The position numbers and the translations under genes are program-made. This document shows, one piece after another, positions 12,670 through 24,789 of a stretch of 64,000 nucleotides of DNA (position 1 is its first letter; each line of letters starts with the position of its first letter). Where the stretch lies: assembly GCA_958450365.1 (NCBI GenBank), contig CAUEEP010000736.1, positions 1,423,501 through 1,487,500 on the forward strand, given 5' to 3'. Source of the stretch: Mesorhabditis belari. Lineage: Eukaryota; Nematoda; Chromadorea; Rhabditida; Rhabditidae. The notes beneath the pieces were generated by a model. It saw only the letters and a program-made list of their open reading frames with translations. It was not told the origin of the DNA and made no database searches.

Positions 12670-14107
12670 AGGTACTTCTTAGGTCTTGGTCGAGCTGTGT
12701 TTCTTAGTCGAGCTGTGTCTCTTGGTCGAGCTGTATCTAACTCATTCGATTTAAATTTTAATTCTGGTGAACAGACTTATGACTTTTTGCTGTCAGAGCT
12801 TTTCATTGCAAATTTCTCATTCTAAACTTTGCACTTGGACGAAATCCAATCATAAGTTAGAAAGATTGAAAAGCTTGTCAGACTTGCTTTTTTTTCTCAT
12901 TCAAGCAGTTCCCATTCGATTTTACAACGTCTATGGTCTCTAGAGAGCGATAAATTTCGGGAATGCTTGAGGAAGAGAATGAAGAAAGGACAAATGTTTC
13001 CAAGTATTTCTTGATCTTTGCTCGGATTCTTGTTTCTCGATGGAAAAATGTTTTGGTAAAGCAACTTGTTTTGCTTTTTGGAAAATCTTGCACTGATCTT
13101 TTGTTCAATTTCAAAAATATTAGAGTTTCTGAAAAGCTAATAAGTACTATGAGATTTAATATTTATTTCACTCTCACTTTTTGTCTTAATTTGATTTGTA
13201 AGTCTTAATCTAAAACACTTTTAGCTTTCCGTTTGTTTGTTTGTTTGTTTGTTTGTTTGTTTATTTGTTTGTTTGTTCAGAATTCATCCCTCGAGATCCC
13301 AGAGTTACGATTTGTCGTTAACACATCAAGAACAATGAAAAACTTAAAACTCCTTAGCTTCAAGTATTGTAGTTCAATTTTACAAAACAAAACTTTTAGT
13401 TAATACTAATTGAAGGAATAGATTGCATTCTTTAGAAATAGATTCTTTTTCATTGAACACAATTCTTTAAAAACAAAAAGCCATATCTCATTGCTTTCTT
13501 TGTCAAATATCAAATCAATTTTTTCAATAATTTCAATTCAAATAAAGAAATCGAGCTTTACCTTTGAATTCGCTCTAATGAGCTCCTACAATTTTTGGGC
13601 GTATTTCTGTTTCTCGGGACAGCAAATCATCGGTTTCCTCTTGAAATTCGAATTCCATTAGTTTTTCTTTGTTATTCATTTCAAATCTATGAAAACATTT
13701 TAAAATTTGAGAGTTTTTAAGGCGAAAAACCCGTCAATTTTACATTTTTGAGTTTCTCCTGTTCTCCCCGTTGACTCCATTCTTCGATCCACCGCTAGAA
13801 GCGATTTTCAGCTATGATTTTGTTTGTTATTGGTTTAAAAACGATCAAAACATTTCAAAATTTCTTTTCTATTCAAAATTTGAGAGTTTTTAAGGCGAAA
13901 ACCGCGTCACTCTTACATTTTTGGGTTTCTCCCGTTCTTCCGTCACACCGGAAGCTCTTTTTGGAGCTGGTTTTTCGAGAAATTCCCTATGAATCTTTGA
14001 TCTAACGTTCTTGAAATACAAAATTCATTGTCTTATGAAATAGTTTCCGATTTTTGACCGTAATATTTTTCTTCCTGGTTAACGAAAATTCGAAAAGCAT
14101 TGCTTTT

Positions 14108-14415
14108 TAGCTTTCCTTGACTTTCCTTAGCTTCCCTTAGCTTCCCTTAGCTTCCCTTAGCTTCCCTTAGCTTCCCTTAGCTTCCCTTAGCTTCCTTAGC
14201 TTCCCTTAGCTTCCCTTGGCTTCCCTTGGCTTCCCTTGGCTTTCCTTAGCTTTCCTTAGCTTCCCTTAGCTTCCCTTAGCTTCCCTTAGCTTCCCTTAGC
14301 TTCCCTTGGCTTCCCTTGGCTTCCCTTGGCTTTCCTTAGCTTCCCTTAGCTTCCCTTAGCTTCCCTTAGCTTCCCTTAGCTTCCCTTGGCTTCCCTTGGC
14401 TTCCCTTGGCTTTCC
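14108..14415. repeat. CTTCCCTTAG decamer array with higher order
   Basis: About 30 decamers. Runs of CTTCCCTTAG alternate with three CTTCCCTTGG and then CTTTCCTTAG, and this block pattern recurs three times. It ends about 100 bases before gene A. Confidence 0.85.
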
Positions 14416-14523
14416 CACTTTGTCCACAACCTTTTAACTTTTGAAAGTTTTTCTGTCTTGTTTTAATCAATTTTTATTATATTTTTAAAGTTATTGATTC
14501 CTCTGCCATTTCCAGCATGTGAT

Positions 14524-17500
14524 ATGCACAATTCGAGAGAGGAATGCGGACTCGAGCCTGGGTGTTCCACCTCTTCGAACAACACCACTCAATACGAAAA
14601 TTTGAGACCTCCAGGGATTCTCCGATATTCTAGAAATAATCACAATGACAGGTGGGAGTAGAATTAAATTAAGAAAAAGTGTTTAACGAAGTTTTATGAG
14701 CCTAATAAATCCAAAAACTGTCTGACTGGCTAAAAGAGTTCTGAGCTTTTGAGTGAAACCCTAACTAGTAAAGGAATGAAGTTTTCAGTTTGTTTAAAAA
14801 AAATATTAATAATGTGGTACAAAAAGGACTAATAAACTAGCCAAAAATAGCCAACAATCTAGCCAAAAAAAACCTTCAAAAACGAAGCAACGTTGGGTTG
14901 GGATTGAACCCTTAAGCTTCCCTTAAGCTAAGATACGGGGAACTTAGCCAGTCGGCCATGACACTAGCAACCGGATCTTTTCATTTTGGACTATGAGTCA
15001 GAGGAACATTTTTATAACTCTTGGGAAATAATTGGCACTTTGACCACGCAAGTTACACAAATTTTGTTCTAAAAAAGTTTGTAGGCAAAGAAAAGCTCAT
15101 ATCAAACAGAGATTTATCAGAAAATATAGAAAATTGACTTACCGTATTCTCTCTAATAGTATTGTGGTCCAGGAGGGGGTTGAAAAAATAGTAGCGCGCA
15201 CTAGACTTGTGTTTCGGTTGAACCGGAAACGTTCTTTTTCGGTTCGGTTTCGGTTTCGGTTTCGGTTAACCGAACCGAACCGAAAAAAATCATCTTTTCG
15301 GTTCAACCGAAACCGAACCGAACCGAAGATTTCGGTTGACTTCGGTTGAACCGAAACCGAAACTGAACCGAAAAGAGCCAACCGAAACACAAGTCTAGTG
15401 CGCACTACTATTAGAGAGAATACGATAATGATTTAACCCTTTCTAAGTTTTTAGCAAGTTTCAGTGAAAATTCACAAAACTTTCTCGTCATTTAGAAAGT
15501 TTTCTTCAAAATTTCTCTTGATTTAGGGCAAATGGTGGCTCGTACAGTTCGCGACCGGATTTACCAGCGCGGTACAATTACGAGAAAGATTTCCTCGCAC
15601 CGACATCAACAACAGCGAGATCGGATCCCGAAATGACACGTCTCAACAATAAAGATGTGAGTTTGAGAGAGGAAAATAAGTTCAAAAGAGAAAATAAGTT
15701 CAAAAAAGGTTAAAGAATCAAAATAAACAACTTATCGGAAGAGAAGAACACTTGATCGCTTGTTAATCCCTTCTTTTTTTTGTTCTACCAAAGCAGGGAT
15801 TGCAATACGGGATTTAGAAAAAAATTCTGTCTTTTTTAAATTCTCTTTAATTGAATTCTAGTTGTGTTTATAGCCAAAAGATAGCAAATTTTTACAGAAT
15901 TTAAATTATATTACAGCTTTTAAATAACTTCTTTCGATTTTGACTTATCACAAAAACTCTGTGATCAAACAAGTTATTGGTTTTACCAGTAAAAGAACCT
16001 CGTCCGTCTGATCTGTTAAACTAAAAGAACCTCGTCGTCTACCAGTCTGTTAAACTTTGAACTCCGATGATTAGAAGTATTCAAAAAAACAGAAATAAGT
16101 TTGTAAGATTTATAGAAATTTTTTTTGCAATAAAAAACCTCAAAAATATGTTCAATACAGACCCTTTTTTCGAAAAACATTAACTCAAAATCAAAAAAAG
16201 TTATTTAAAAGCTGTAATAAGATTTAAATTCTGTAAAAGATTGGCTATCTTTTGCCTATAAACACTTATCAAATCAAAACAATCAGGAAGATTTTAGAGA
16301 GGATTTTAAAAAGGTCAAAACTTTCGCCGCCCTTTGTACAGTCATGCTATAAACTTGACATCAAAATTAGCTAAAAGACAATTGCCTCTTAAACCCTAAT
16401 TAACTCTAATCCTTGAGCTCTAAAGATAGATTATTTATGGTCTCCAAGAACCGTCTAATCCTTCATCAACAGCAAAAATGATGAGGATTTGAGTCCCAAG
16501 GGGAATTACCTCTTCTCTACCCAGAAATTTCCCACTCATTTCTCAACGCCCATTGCCCCTTTTCTTCCACGAAAAAACACAAAAAACACCAGCCAAAGAT
16601 ACTTCCCGTTGTGAGAAGTTCATACAATCATGCTTTTATTTTAAGCAATTTTATCAGAGCTAACAGCGCTAACAAAGCTAACAGCTATTATCTCAGGGCT
16701 AACAGCTTTTATATCAGAGCTAACAGCTATTATATCAGAGCTAACAGCTATTATAAGCTAGCTGAATTTTAGCTTCAGTTAAAAGCCACAAAGTCATTGT
16801 GTCAAGCTCTCGATTGAACAAAGAACAAACTTAGCTACCAATTTAACAAGAAACACTTGATTCTGTCCAGAAAATTTACAGCTTTGCCTTAACTTCAATC
16901 AAACAAGTTCCCCATTTCTATCAAACCTTTGATTCTTTCATCCCAACCCTATAATCTGTGCTGAATAATCGCTACAATTTACTATAGTTCAAAGTAAAAA
17001 AGCGTGAAACCATTACGGAAAAGTACAAATTCCACTGAATTCTTCTCTTACCTGAATATCTTTTCTTTTCAAAATATGGTTATATATTGCAAAAATGGGG
17101 TTTTTCTTTTTTTAGTCAGTTTTGAAGTTTGTTGCTTTGTTTTTAAACGAGCCATCATATCTAAATCCTTCCACATTTCTCTCTCATTCTTTGAATTTCT
17201 GCGAGTAACCCGTTAAGTTAAAGTCAAATATAGATAACCGATAAATCGCCGTTGGTTATTGGTTTTAACCGATTGGTTAAACGATAACCGATTGGTTAGA
17301 GGATAACCGATTGGTTAAACGATAACCGATTGGCTAAACGATAACCAATTGGTTAAACGATAGCCGATTGGTTAAACGATAACCGATTGGTTAAACGATA
17401 ACCGATTGGCTAAACGATAGCCGATTGGTTAAACGAAGCTCGTAGAATAAAGTGCAAAAGACCGAGAGTCTTCGTCTAAATACACATGTTAGAACAAGAA

Positions 17501-20500
17501 CTTTTTAGTACATAACTCAATCACTTCCCCTTCCCTTTCCTCCATCGTTTCATTTACCCATTTGGCCTCACATTTTTTGTGTGCCTTTTTTGCCCCCTTC
17601 TCCGATTCGATCTCATTTGTGAGCCATTCGAATTGCTCTCGGCGGCCAATCAAATACTCTCCCCGTCCCCCGGTGTTGCTAAGGCAATCCCCAATATTCT
17701 GGATTTGATTTTTGTTAAAATGATTTAACTTTTGATATTTAGAAGTTCTAAAAAAGGAAAAGCTTACTAGAATTAAAGTTCTGTTTGACTCTTGACTTTC
17801 AGGCTTTAGTTTTAGGCTTTAGTATCTTTTTAAAAGAATTGTGATTGATTTGAATGAAAGAATCTTTGAAAGAATTTTTGAAAGAACTTTTCCTTTTTTC
17901 AAGTATAGATACTTTCGAAAATATTCTTATAGAATTTCTCTTTACAAGTTAATAAAGGAAAAGGCAATAAAGCAGCAATAGAGCAGCAATAAAGCAGCAA
18001 TAAAGCAGCAATAAAGCAGCAGTAAAGCAGCAATAAAGCAGCTATAAAGCAAAAGGCTGCAGTAGTTTTGTAGTCTGTTTGGCAACTTTTGCAGTGGTCT
18101 GTTTAGCAACTGTTGCAGTAGTTTTTTTAATTGTAAAGGCTATTTGTTTAGCATTGAAACACCTTTTAAGTATTATTTTATTCAAAAATCCATCTTTTCT
18201 TTGAAATCTTTCAAAAACATTTCCTATTTTGACCCAAATAGACGCATGTGAACCTCTTTCCACTTCTCCCTTTCCCCCATTCAAATCACACGAAAATCTG
18301 TCCCCATTTTCCAAAAATGTCTCACTCATTAAACCTAGATAAATTGCTAAATTATAGTGAGTTTTTTTTCTTTTCTTTTCCTCACTCAAACATAATTATC
18401 CTTATCAATTTAATTTCAAATTTCAAAAGTCAAATTTAGAGTTAGAACTTGAAATGAAAAACCGTAAATACCGTTACCGTAAAGACTTAAATTAAACGGC
18501 AATCCCTCGTTCAATCGCGTAGTCTAACTTCTTTTTAGAAATTTCTTCTTCTTCTTCTTTTTTTCTCAACTCCTAGATTTTTCCCAACTATACTTTTGGT
18601 ACCAAAAAATACTAGATTTCTTGGACTCTCATTTGACACCCAAGCGCACATTGTAGCATAAAGCAGCGCAGAGAACGGAGCGTGTAAAGTTAGACTATTA
18701 CTTTTTCTTGACTTTTTCTTCTTTTTTTACTCAACTCCTAGATTTTTCTTAACTACACTTTTGTTACCAAAAAAAATCCTAGATTTCTTGGGCTATCATT
18801 TGACACCCAAGCGCACATTGTAGCATAAAGCAGCGCAGAGAACGAAGCGTGTAAAGCTAGACTACGCGGCAATACCCCGTCATTATGCGGGGCGCCACTA
18901 TTCGAGGTATTACGGTAGCATTTTGTCCTCAAATAATCCGTTATTGTGTTAAAGGGAGGAGTGGACTGATCTCCTCAAAAAAGCCGGATCTCCTCAAAAA
19001 CTTTTTGGTTTTGATTGGAAAAACCAAACCAAAAATTGATCAAAAACATTAATTCGCATTTGGTGGAGGTGGTTGTGGTGGTGGAACTTTGACACCCACA
19101 TTCACTCCTCCATCCATTAGACCACCCGATGGCCCACACATTGACGAGTTAGCGCCCACATATTCGCGATTGTAGAACGACTAGAAACGTTCTTCTTAGA
19201 AAATCATTCTTACTTAGCCCCTAGATTTTTCCCAACTACACTTTTGGTACCAAAAAATGCTAAATTTCTTGGGCTATCATTTGACACCCAAGCGCACACT
19301 GTAGCGTAAAGCAGCGCAGAGAACGGAGCGTGTAAAGCTAGACTACGCGGCAATACCCCGTCATTATGCGGGGACTAGTTAGACTTTGACAGTTAGACAA
19401 AGTTAGACTACCCGACTGTACGCCTGTCATTATGGGAAAGCCGTTTTATTAGAGTATTTACGATAGATTAAATCAAAACACTAACATTTAAAAGTTTATT
19501 CATTATCTTTTCTTAAAATAAAGCTGGATCTATCGTTTAAATGGTTTTAAAGTTTCAGGTTTCAAAGATTTAAGTTTAAGCTTACAGTGCTTAACTTTGA
19601 ATGAATATTTTCAATTCAAAGAACATTTTTTATAATATTCCAAGATTTTTATCAAGTCAATACTTTGCTTATCTATAAATTCTATATCTATTTCAGTTTC
19701 CAATGACCCTTCTCAAGCCGTTACCGAGTAGCCCGATTTTCTTCTATTTTTGTGGCAAATGTCATGTGGCAGTAAGTATTTTTTTAATGATAATATAGTT
19801 AGTAAATAACTAAGAAGTCAAATTTCAATTTAAAATCTATATGTCGTAGCCGATGAAGGATTTCAGCCGAAGAAGTCTGAGACTCAATCGGCTAGCCGAA
19901 GAAGTCTGAGACTCAATCGGCTAGCCGAAGAAGTCTGAGACTCAATCGGCTAGCCGAAGAAGTCTGAGACTTCTTCGGCTGAAATCCTTCATCGGCTACG
20001 ACATATATAAAATCTCATTTTAGACGTTAACAAAGATCATTTCGTTGATATACCTGGCTGTTTACGGGTTCTTGATAACGTTGCTGTTATTTGTCGGACA
20101 CGCCACATCAGGTAAGCTATTTTTAAAGACAAAATCAACTTTTGATTTAATAGTTGATCTAAAAACTAACCAAATATTCAGCTAACTAACTGCTTTAACA
20201 ATTTGTTTTATTTTAAAGAACGATCGGTACATATGGGTTATCTCCCTGCTACTCGAAAATTTGAATTTATAACAATTCATATAACATTAACGGGTTATCC
20301 CTTTACTCAAAAATTTGTTAACTTTATTGAGAACCTCATTTTGATAGAATTTGGTATTGATTTTGACTTTTTTTGTCAATGAAAACGAGTGAAATCCTTT
20401 TACAATCACTTCAAATCATCAATCCTTTCAGAAAAAAGGGCCCTCGCCCGGATTTTTCGTTTTAATATGATCGTTTTAATATTTATTTTTATCTAGGGGC

Positions 20501-23174
20501 ATCAGTTGATAATGGTTTTGTGAGTTGTGAGCAACTTTAACAGTAAAAATTCTTTCATCAGACCACAACACATCCTCAATGGGAGCTATTGGAGAGATAA
20601 CCCATATGTACCGAATTATCTACAGATTCAAAGCTTAACATGAGATCAAAAGGTTCAAAGATTACTTAAAAGTATCAAAAGGGTACTTAAAAGTATCAAA
20701 AATCACTTAAAAGCATCAAAGAATACTTCAAAGCATCAAAAGGTTACTTCAAAGTATCAAAGATCACTTAGAAGCATCAAAAGATCACTCAAAAGCATCA
20801 AAGATCACTCAAAAATACACATAATCACATCAGAATCATTTTCTAATGCTCTAAAGTTTAATAAAAATTTGATTTCAAGCCTATTTACTTAAAAATCCTT
20901 TCTCAATCTAATACCTAACAAACTGACTAAATCATTCAATGAACAATCAACCAAAAAACCAAAAGGATATTCAGTAATGTTTGCGGCACTCTTTTTCGGC
21001 AGCGTTGCCTATTCAACTATTTATGGAGCATTCAAAGGAAGCAAATTGTGTTTAATCCCGTTTCTTTTTCTTCAGGTAAACGATTATTTCTACTTTTAGA
21101 GAAATTCTGAGAAATTATATGTAAAGAAATAAATCTAGAATCACTTTTGAAATCAAAAATAAACTTGAGAAGAAAAGAACTTTAATTGATTGGCAATTGA
21201 TTGATTAGTACTAATCACATGAATCACAGGATTAGTATTGATTAGTACTAAGCACAGGAATCACAGGATTAGTATTGATTAGTACTAAGCACAGGAATCA
21301 CAGGATTATTATTGATTAGTACTAATCACAGGAGTCACAGGAGTCGCAGGATTATTATTGATTAGTACTAAGCACAGGATTAGTATTGATTAGTACTAAG
21401 CACAGGAATCACAGGATTATTATTGATTAGTACTAAGCACAGGAATCACAGGATTAGTATTGATTAGTACTAATCATAGAAATCACAGGATTAGTATTGA
21501 TTAGTACTAAGCACAGGAATCACAGGATTATTATTGATTATTACTAATCACGGGAATCACAGGAATCACAGGACAAACTTTAAAAGGAAAATTTCAACGA
21601 TTTCAGGGAATTTTGATATTCTATGCCCTACTATTACTTGTCATGTGTGTCTATGCAGTTTTCTATCACGAGAGCTATCTATTCACTCTACTCAATGAGC
21701 AACATATCCCCTTCAACATTCACCCGGTTAATGGTAAGTTGAACAATATAGAGATTTCATTTCACTGCATTTTCAGTCTTCATCGCTTTCATCTCATTCT
21801 TGTTGGTGTTGATCGGTCCTTTGGTAATCTCAGCTCACATTGTCTACCTCGATTATGTGTTCATCTCGGAATTAGACGAGGTTAGTCATCAATTTTATTG
21901 AAAATTCTTAATCCTATTTAATCTTTAGCTTCTAATTTTTCGTTATAATTCCTTATTTTACTTTTTTTTCTAACTTATTTAAGTAATTTATTCAATTTTT
22001 AAGGTTAGATAAGGGAAAAAGGGAGGACAAGGGGTTTTTTTTGGAAAACTTTTACAGTTGTAAATATTTTTAAATAAAAAAATAGAATTATAGAGTTATC
22101 AGGAGAAAGATTTTCATCTGTTTATATATATATATAGATAATAGGTTGATGCATAAGTCTTTTCGTTCCTTTTCGTCTGCCGTTTCAAGCCAACAAATGC
22201 ACCAATTAAACTACGGTTGATTTCATTAGAAAAAGCAATTATTTTTCTGCAAAATAACATTAAAACGGGTTTAAAAATATTTAATGCCTGGATTTTCTTG
22301 AGAGTATGAAGTCGGGTAGTCAAAAAGGGCTAACTCGATGATGCGGTTTAGACACCTTAGCTAAAGAAAACCTATCTTCGTGTCAATAGATAAAAGATAG
22401 AGAAAAAAAACGTTTGATATTTCGCCAAAATTTCAGAGAAATTCATTCAGCCAATTTTTCCGTAGAGTTTTTTATAGATTTTTACGATTTTTAGAAATTT
22501 GACGGCGCTGTTTTGAACGTTTTCTATTATGGCGCTGTTTTGACTACCCCCGATTTGAAATTTGAAATCTTAAAGCCAACAATAAGCTTAGTATTTGGTC
22601 ACAACTTTCTAAAGTTCAAGAGATTGGAAATTGAATTGTTTTGAACGTTTTCTATCATGGCGCTGTTTTAACTACATCCCGTCTTAGCTTGTGTTCTTAA
22701 AAACCCATTATTTAAGCTTTGTTTTGAGCAAGTGGTGTGCTCCTTTTTCTTTTTTCGTTTTTCACTCTCGAATTTGCTTGAAAGTGAACCGAAATTCATT
22801 TAAAAAGATGCAAATTGAACAAAAAAACACTTTTTTTATAGAGCAAACTATAGATTAATTCGTGAATTTGTTACTTTTTAACAGAAGTACGAAAAAAACG
22901 AAAAGACTTATGCATCAACCTAATATATAGATACTTTATTCAGGACCTGAGATAAAGTGCGCTAGATTTAAGATTAAAACACATCAGTTCATACACATAA
23001 CACGAAAAGGGCCGATAAAAAGCAACACGATATACAGGGTGCGCCAAAAAGTTCCCGTACTTGTATTAATTCCAAGCAAACAAATAACAAATCAAGCAAT
23101 TTCAGGTGCTGGACATGGTGAAAGAGTTGAACGAAGTAATGTCCAAGGATGATCCAAGTCCTCCACACTTTTAA
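14524..23174 (+). CDS. LAPTM-like four-pass membrane protein (gene A), 8 exons
   Basis: Exons 14524-14651, 15527-15656, 19697-19771, 20024-20111, 20975-21075, 21607-21733, 21777-21880 and 23106-23174 join in phase into 273 codons plus TAA. The first 86 residues are polar and rich in S, N, P and R, so probably cytosolic. A CGKCHV motif (105-110) follows, then four hydrophobic segments near 118-137, 141-158, 167-190 and 217-240, and a short acidic tail ending PSPPHF. The Cys motif just before helix 1, the YGAFKGS turn after helix 2 and the IPF stretch before helix 3 resemble lysosomal LAPTM4/5 proteins, which act in endosome and lysosome membrane trafficking; the family call is by eye. The start lies 8 bases after a TTTCCAG site at 14515, as expected for a trans-spliced nematode mRNA. 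An upstream ATG at 14517 is closed at once by TGA. Intron 2 is 4.0 kb and intron 6 only 43 bases. No AATAAA lies close to the stop. Confidence 0.8.
14888..14975 (-). tRNA. tRNA-derived sequence (Ser/Leu type) in gene A intron 1
   Basis: On the minus strand, TGGCCGACTGGCTAAG resembles an A box and GGTTCAATCCC a B box, about 50 bases apart with a long palindromic variable region (TTAAGCTTCCCTTAAGC on the plus strand). The acceptor stem does not pair well. A related piece, ATGGTCGACTGGCTAAG, lies at 28948. Confidence 0.4.
15141..15426. mobile_element. Hybrid element: R1 ends around a GGTTCGGTTTC palindrome
   Basis: The outer ends (ACCGTATTCTCTCTAATAG and CTATTAGAGAGAATACGAT) are those of R1. 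The interior is unrelated: CACTAGACTTGTGTTTCGG and its complement enclose TTCGGTTTCGGTTAACC repeats that can fold back. It lies in gene A intron 1. Confidence 0.75.
16650..17440. repeat. Two minisatellites in gene A intron 2
   Basis: GAGCTAACAGCTATTATATC repeats about five times at 16655-16755. GATAACCGATTGGTTAAAC repeats about ten times at 17255-17437 with single-base variants. The rest of the 4 kb intron (15657-19696) holds AT-rich DNA and R3 elements. Confidence 0.8.
18461..19465. mobile_element. R3 inverted-repeat elements around the orphan exon
   Basis: One element runs from ACCGTAAATACCG (18461) to TATTACGGT (18914). A second, partial one spans about 19190-19465 and ends ATTAGAGTATTTACGAT. 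Both carry blocks with ACTTTTGGTACCAAAAAAT and GCACATTGTAGCATAAAGC (18571, 18733, 19215). The unique minus-strand exon at 19049-19180 lies between them. Related ends recur at 40965-41065. Confidence 0.65.
19049..19180 (-). CDS. Orphan terminal exon in gene A intron 2
   Basis: On the minus strand, a TTTCTAG acceptor is followed by 43 codons and TAA: SFYNREYVGANSSMCG at the start, VKVPPPQPPPPNAN at the end. Composition and codon use are unlike the repeats on both sides. No partner exon was found upstream on that strand, so this is either the last exon of a nested gene or a captured gene fragment. A plus-strand frame is also open here (ending TPTFTPPSIRPPDG and beyond) but has no usable acceptor. 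Confidence 0.35.
   Translation of the reverse strand, partial: SFYNREYVGANSSMCGPSGGLMDGGVNVGVKVPPPQPPPPNAN
19839..20008. mobile_element. Hairpin element with internal 33-base tandem repeat
   Basis: TATGTCGTAGCCGATGAAGG and its complement form the ends. Between them, a unit ending in AGTCTGAGACTCAATCGG repeats three times and then turns into the inverted arm. It stops 15 bases before gene A exon 4 and almost fills intron 3. Confidence 0.75.
20225..20613 (-). mobile_element. Tc1-like element remnant in gene A intron 4
   Basis: CGGTACATATGGGTTATCTC and its complement lie at the two ends. On the minus strand, 20494-20586 encodes EDVLWSDERIFTVKVAHNSQ, which matches the W-S-D-E-x-x-F segment of Tc1/IS630 transposases around the second catalytic Asp. 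Everything else of the enzyme is missing, so this is an internal-deletion derivative. Confidence 0.7.
20640..21575. repeat. Minisatellites in gene A introns 4 and 5
   Basis: 20640-20830 repeats AAAAGCATCAAAGATCACT-like units. 21190-21575 repeats about ten units of 36 bases containing GGATTAGTATTGATTAGTAC. Exon 20975-21075 lies between them. Confidence 0.8.
22142..22922. mobile_element. Non-autonomous mariner-like element, long copy
   Basis: TAGGTTGATGCATAAGTC and its complement form the ends, with the TA dinucleotide on both sides. It lies in the last intron of gene A. Its 781 bases include a repeated GGCGCTGTTTTGA block absent from the sister copy at 55532. A 69-codon minus-strand frame (MTTRLHTLKKIQ...) is not a transposase I recognise. 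Confidence 0.8.
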
Positions 23175-24560
23175 AATCTCTTTGGATCACTTTGATGGTT
23201 ATCCAAAGAGATTACCCAAGAACACAGAAAGGATTGCTCTTTTCTTTACCCTTTTCTTTACCCTCTTCTTTTCTTCATTCATCCATCCCCATTTCTTTCC
23301 ATTCTTCCACAAATTTGCATGCCATTGAAGCCTTTTCACCTTTCCCATCTCTTCCATTTGTTGTGATAGAATGTGAAAACTTTTCCCTTTTTCCCTTCTC
23401 TCTTTTACGCGGCCAAATCCAAAAAAAACTGCCTTTTTCTCTTCCATTTTAAACGTTTTCTTTTTCCATTTCCTAACTCAAATTTATCATCAAATTTATC
23501 ATCAAATTGATTCAACAAATTTTTTATTTTAAAAGGTATATTCTTAGGTGAAAATTGGCTCAATTAGGGACAAATTGAAAGCTTTGTTATTCAACTAAAT
23601 AGTTGAATAACAAAGCTTTCAATGCTCCTCACAAAAGCAAAATCGAATCCGAAAGCTGAGCTTAGATTTTCAGAGTTTTAAACTTGTTTAAATTGAAATT
23701 TGAAACGATTTGATCGAAAGAAAAACTGAGTTTTAAAGCTTGCTAGAATGCTAGAATGCTAGAATGCTGGATTCTAGAATTGAAAGTCGGTGAACGTTAC
23801 CTCGAAAAAACCCATAATGATCCTTTATTTCAAAAAGTGAGTTTCCAAAAGATGGTCATTTGAAATTCAAATCCGTGAATAATTAAGTGGGTGTATAAAA
23901 TGATGTTGGAGAGATTTGTGACCACAACCTCAATCCACTCGTCTTAGTTTTTTTTAAAGTTTTAAACCTTTTTGATTACTTCAAAACCATTTGGTTTGAT
24001 CATTTAGATTAGGATAAATTTATTTAAAAGTTCAATTTCTGTTATTTTTGTTCTTCAACTATTGTTATATAATAAGTGTTTAGAAAATTCTACCCCTATT
24101 AAACAATAGTAGCAATAAGCAATTTGCCGAAAAATGTTTCATTTCCCTTTCGATTTTGAGTGATTGGCCTGACTCTCTGACGGTATACTAGTACTGCTAT
24201 TTCCCGCGAAATTGGGGTCTCGTTGGAGTAACGCAAAAAGAGAACTGACAATTGCCCTCTTTCCGTCTATTCCCCTGCCACAATCCGCTCGTAATCCGTG
24301 CATAATTCGAGCTCACTCCTCCCCTACCAACAATTCCCTTTTCAAACTCTTTGTCTCTTCATTTCGATATTGTTGAGTTGGATGCTCATTTGTTATATTC
24401 ATAGATTTTGAAGTTTTTTGATAGATTTATGACTAACTTGCAACCTTTCAATGTAATAGAGTTACAACTTTTTAAGGTTCTAGTAGATTTCTAAAGTTGA
24501 ACAGTTGAAATAATAAGGGATAAGTTTCTACCCTAGTCCTTTTATAGATTTGGGAATACA
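23175..24560. other. Gene A to B intergenic, no gene seen
   Basis: AT- and pyrimidine-rich DNA. 23577-23622 is a near-perfect palindrome (GAAAGCTTTGTTATTCAAC around its complement). A GC-richer stretch at 24170-24330 has no open frame of note. Confidence 0.6.
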
Positions 24561-24562
24561 AA

Positions 24563-24647
24563 ACATGGTCGCCGCCGGGATTCGAACCCGCGACCTACCG
24601 CAACCTATTCGATTATTGGGTGAACGCTTTACCAGCTACATCGACAC
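24563..24647 (-). tRNA. tRNA-like sequence, probably a pseudogene
   Basis: On the minus strand, GGGTTCGAATCCC is a perfect T-loop/B box and TAGCTGGTAAAGC a reduced D arm. A CACCC/GGTTG stem encloses a 12-base loop. The 3' GGCGACC finds no matching 5' acceptor strand, so this is not a working tRNA. Confidence 0.4.
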
Positions 24648-24789
24648 GTATCTCATTGCTGCCAGAGTAGCCTTATACCTTGCTAAATAGAAAAATAACT
24701 ACACTTACAGTAACCTAGCGTTTTTGTTTATCTTTTGCTACGACTCTTACTTTTATCGATTGTAAATCCATCTCTAGATCTAATCTGGA

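Noticed and set aside
12305..12682. Three other frames overlapping the retrotransposon tail
   Set aside because: Only the 12325-12669 minus-strand frame has the reverse-transcriptase tail motifs; the rest are shadows.
23192..23452. Open frames on both strands just after gene A
   Set aside because: Low-complexity pyrimidine tract; Phe/Ser/Leu on one strand and Lys/Glu on the other.
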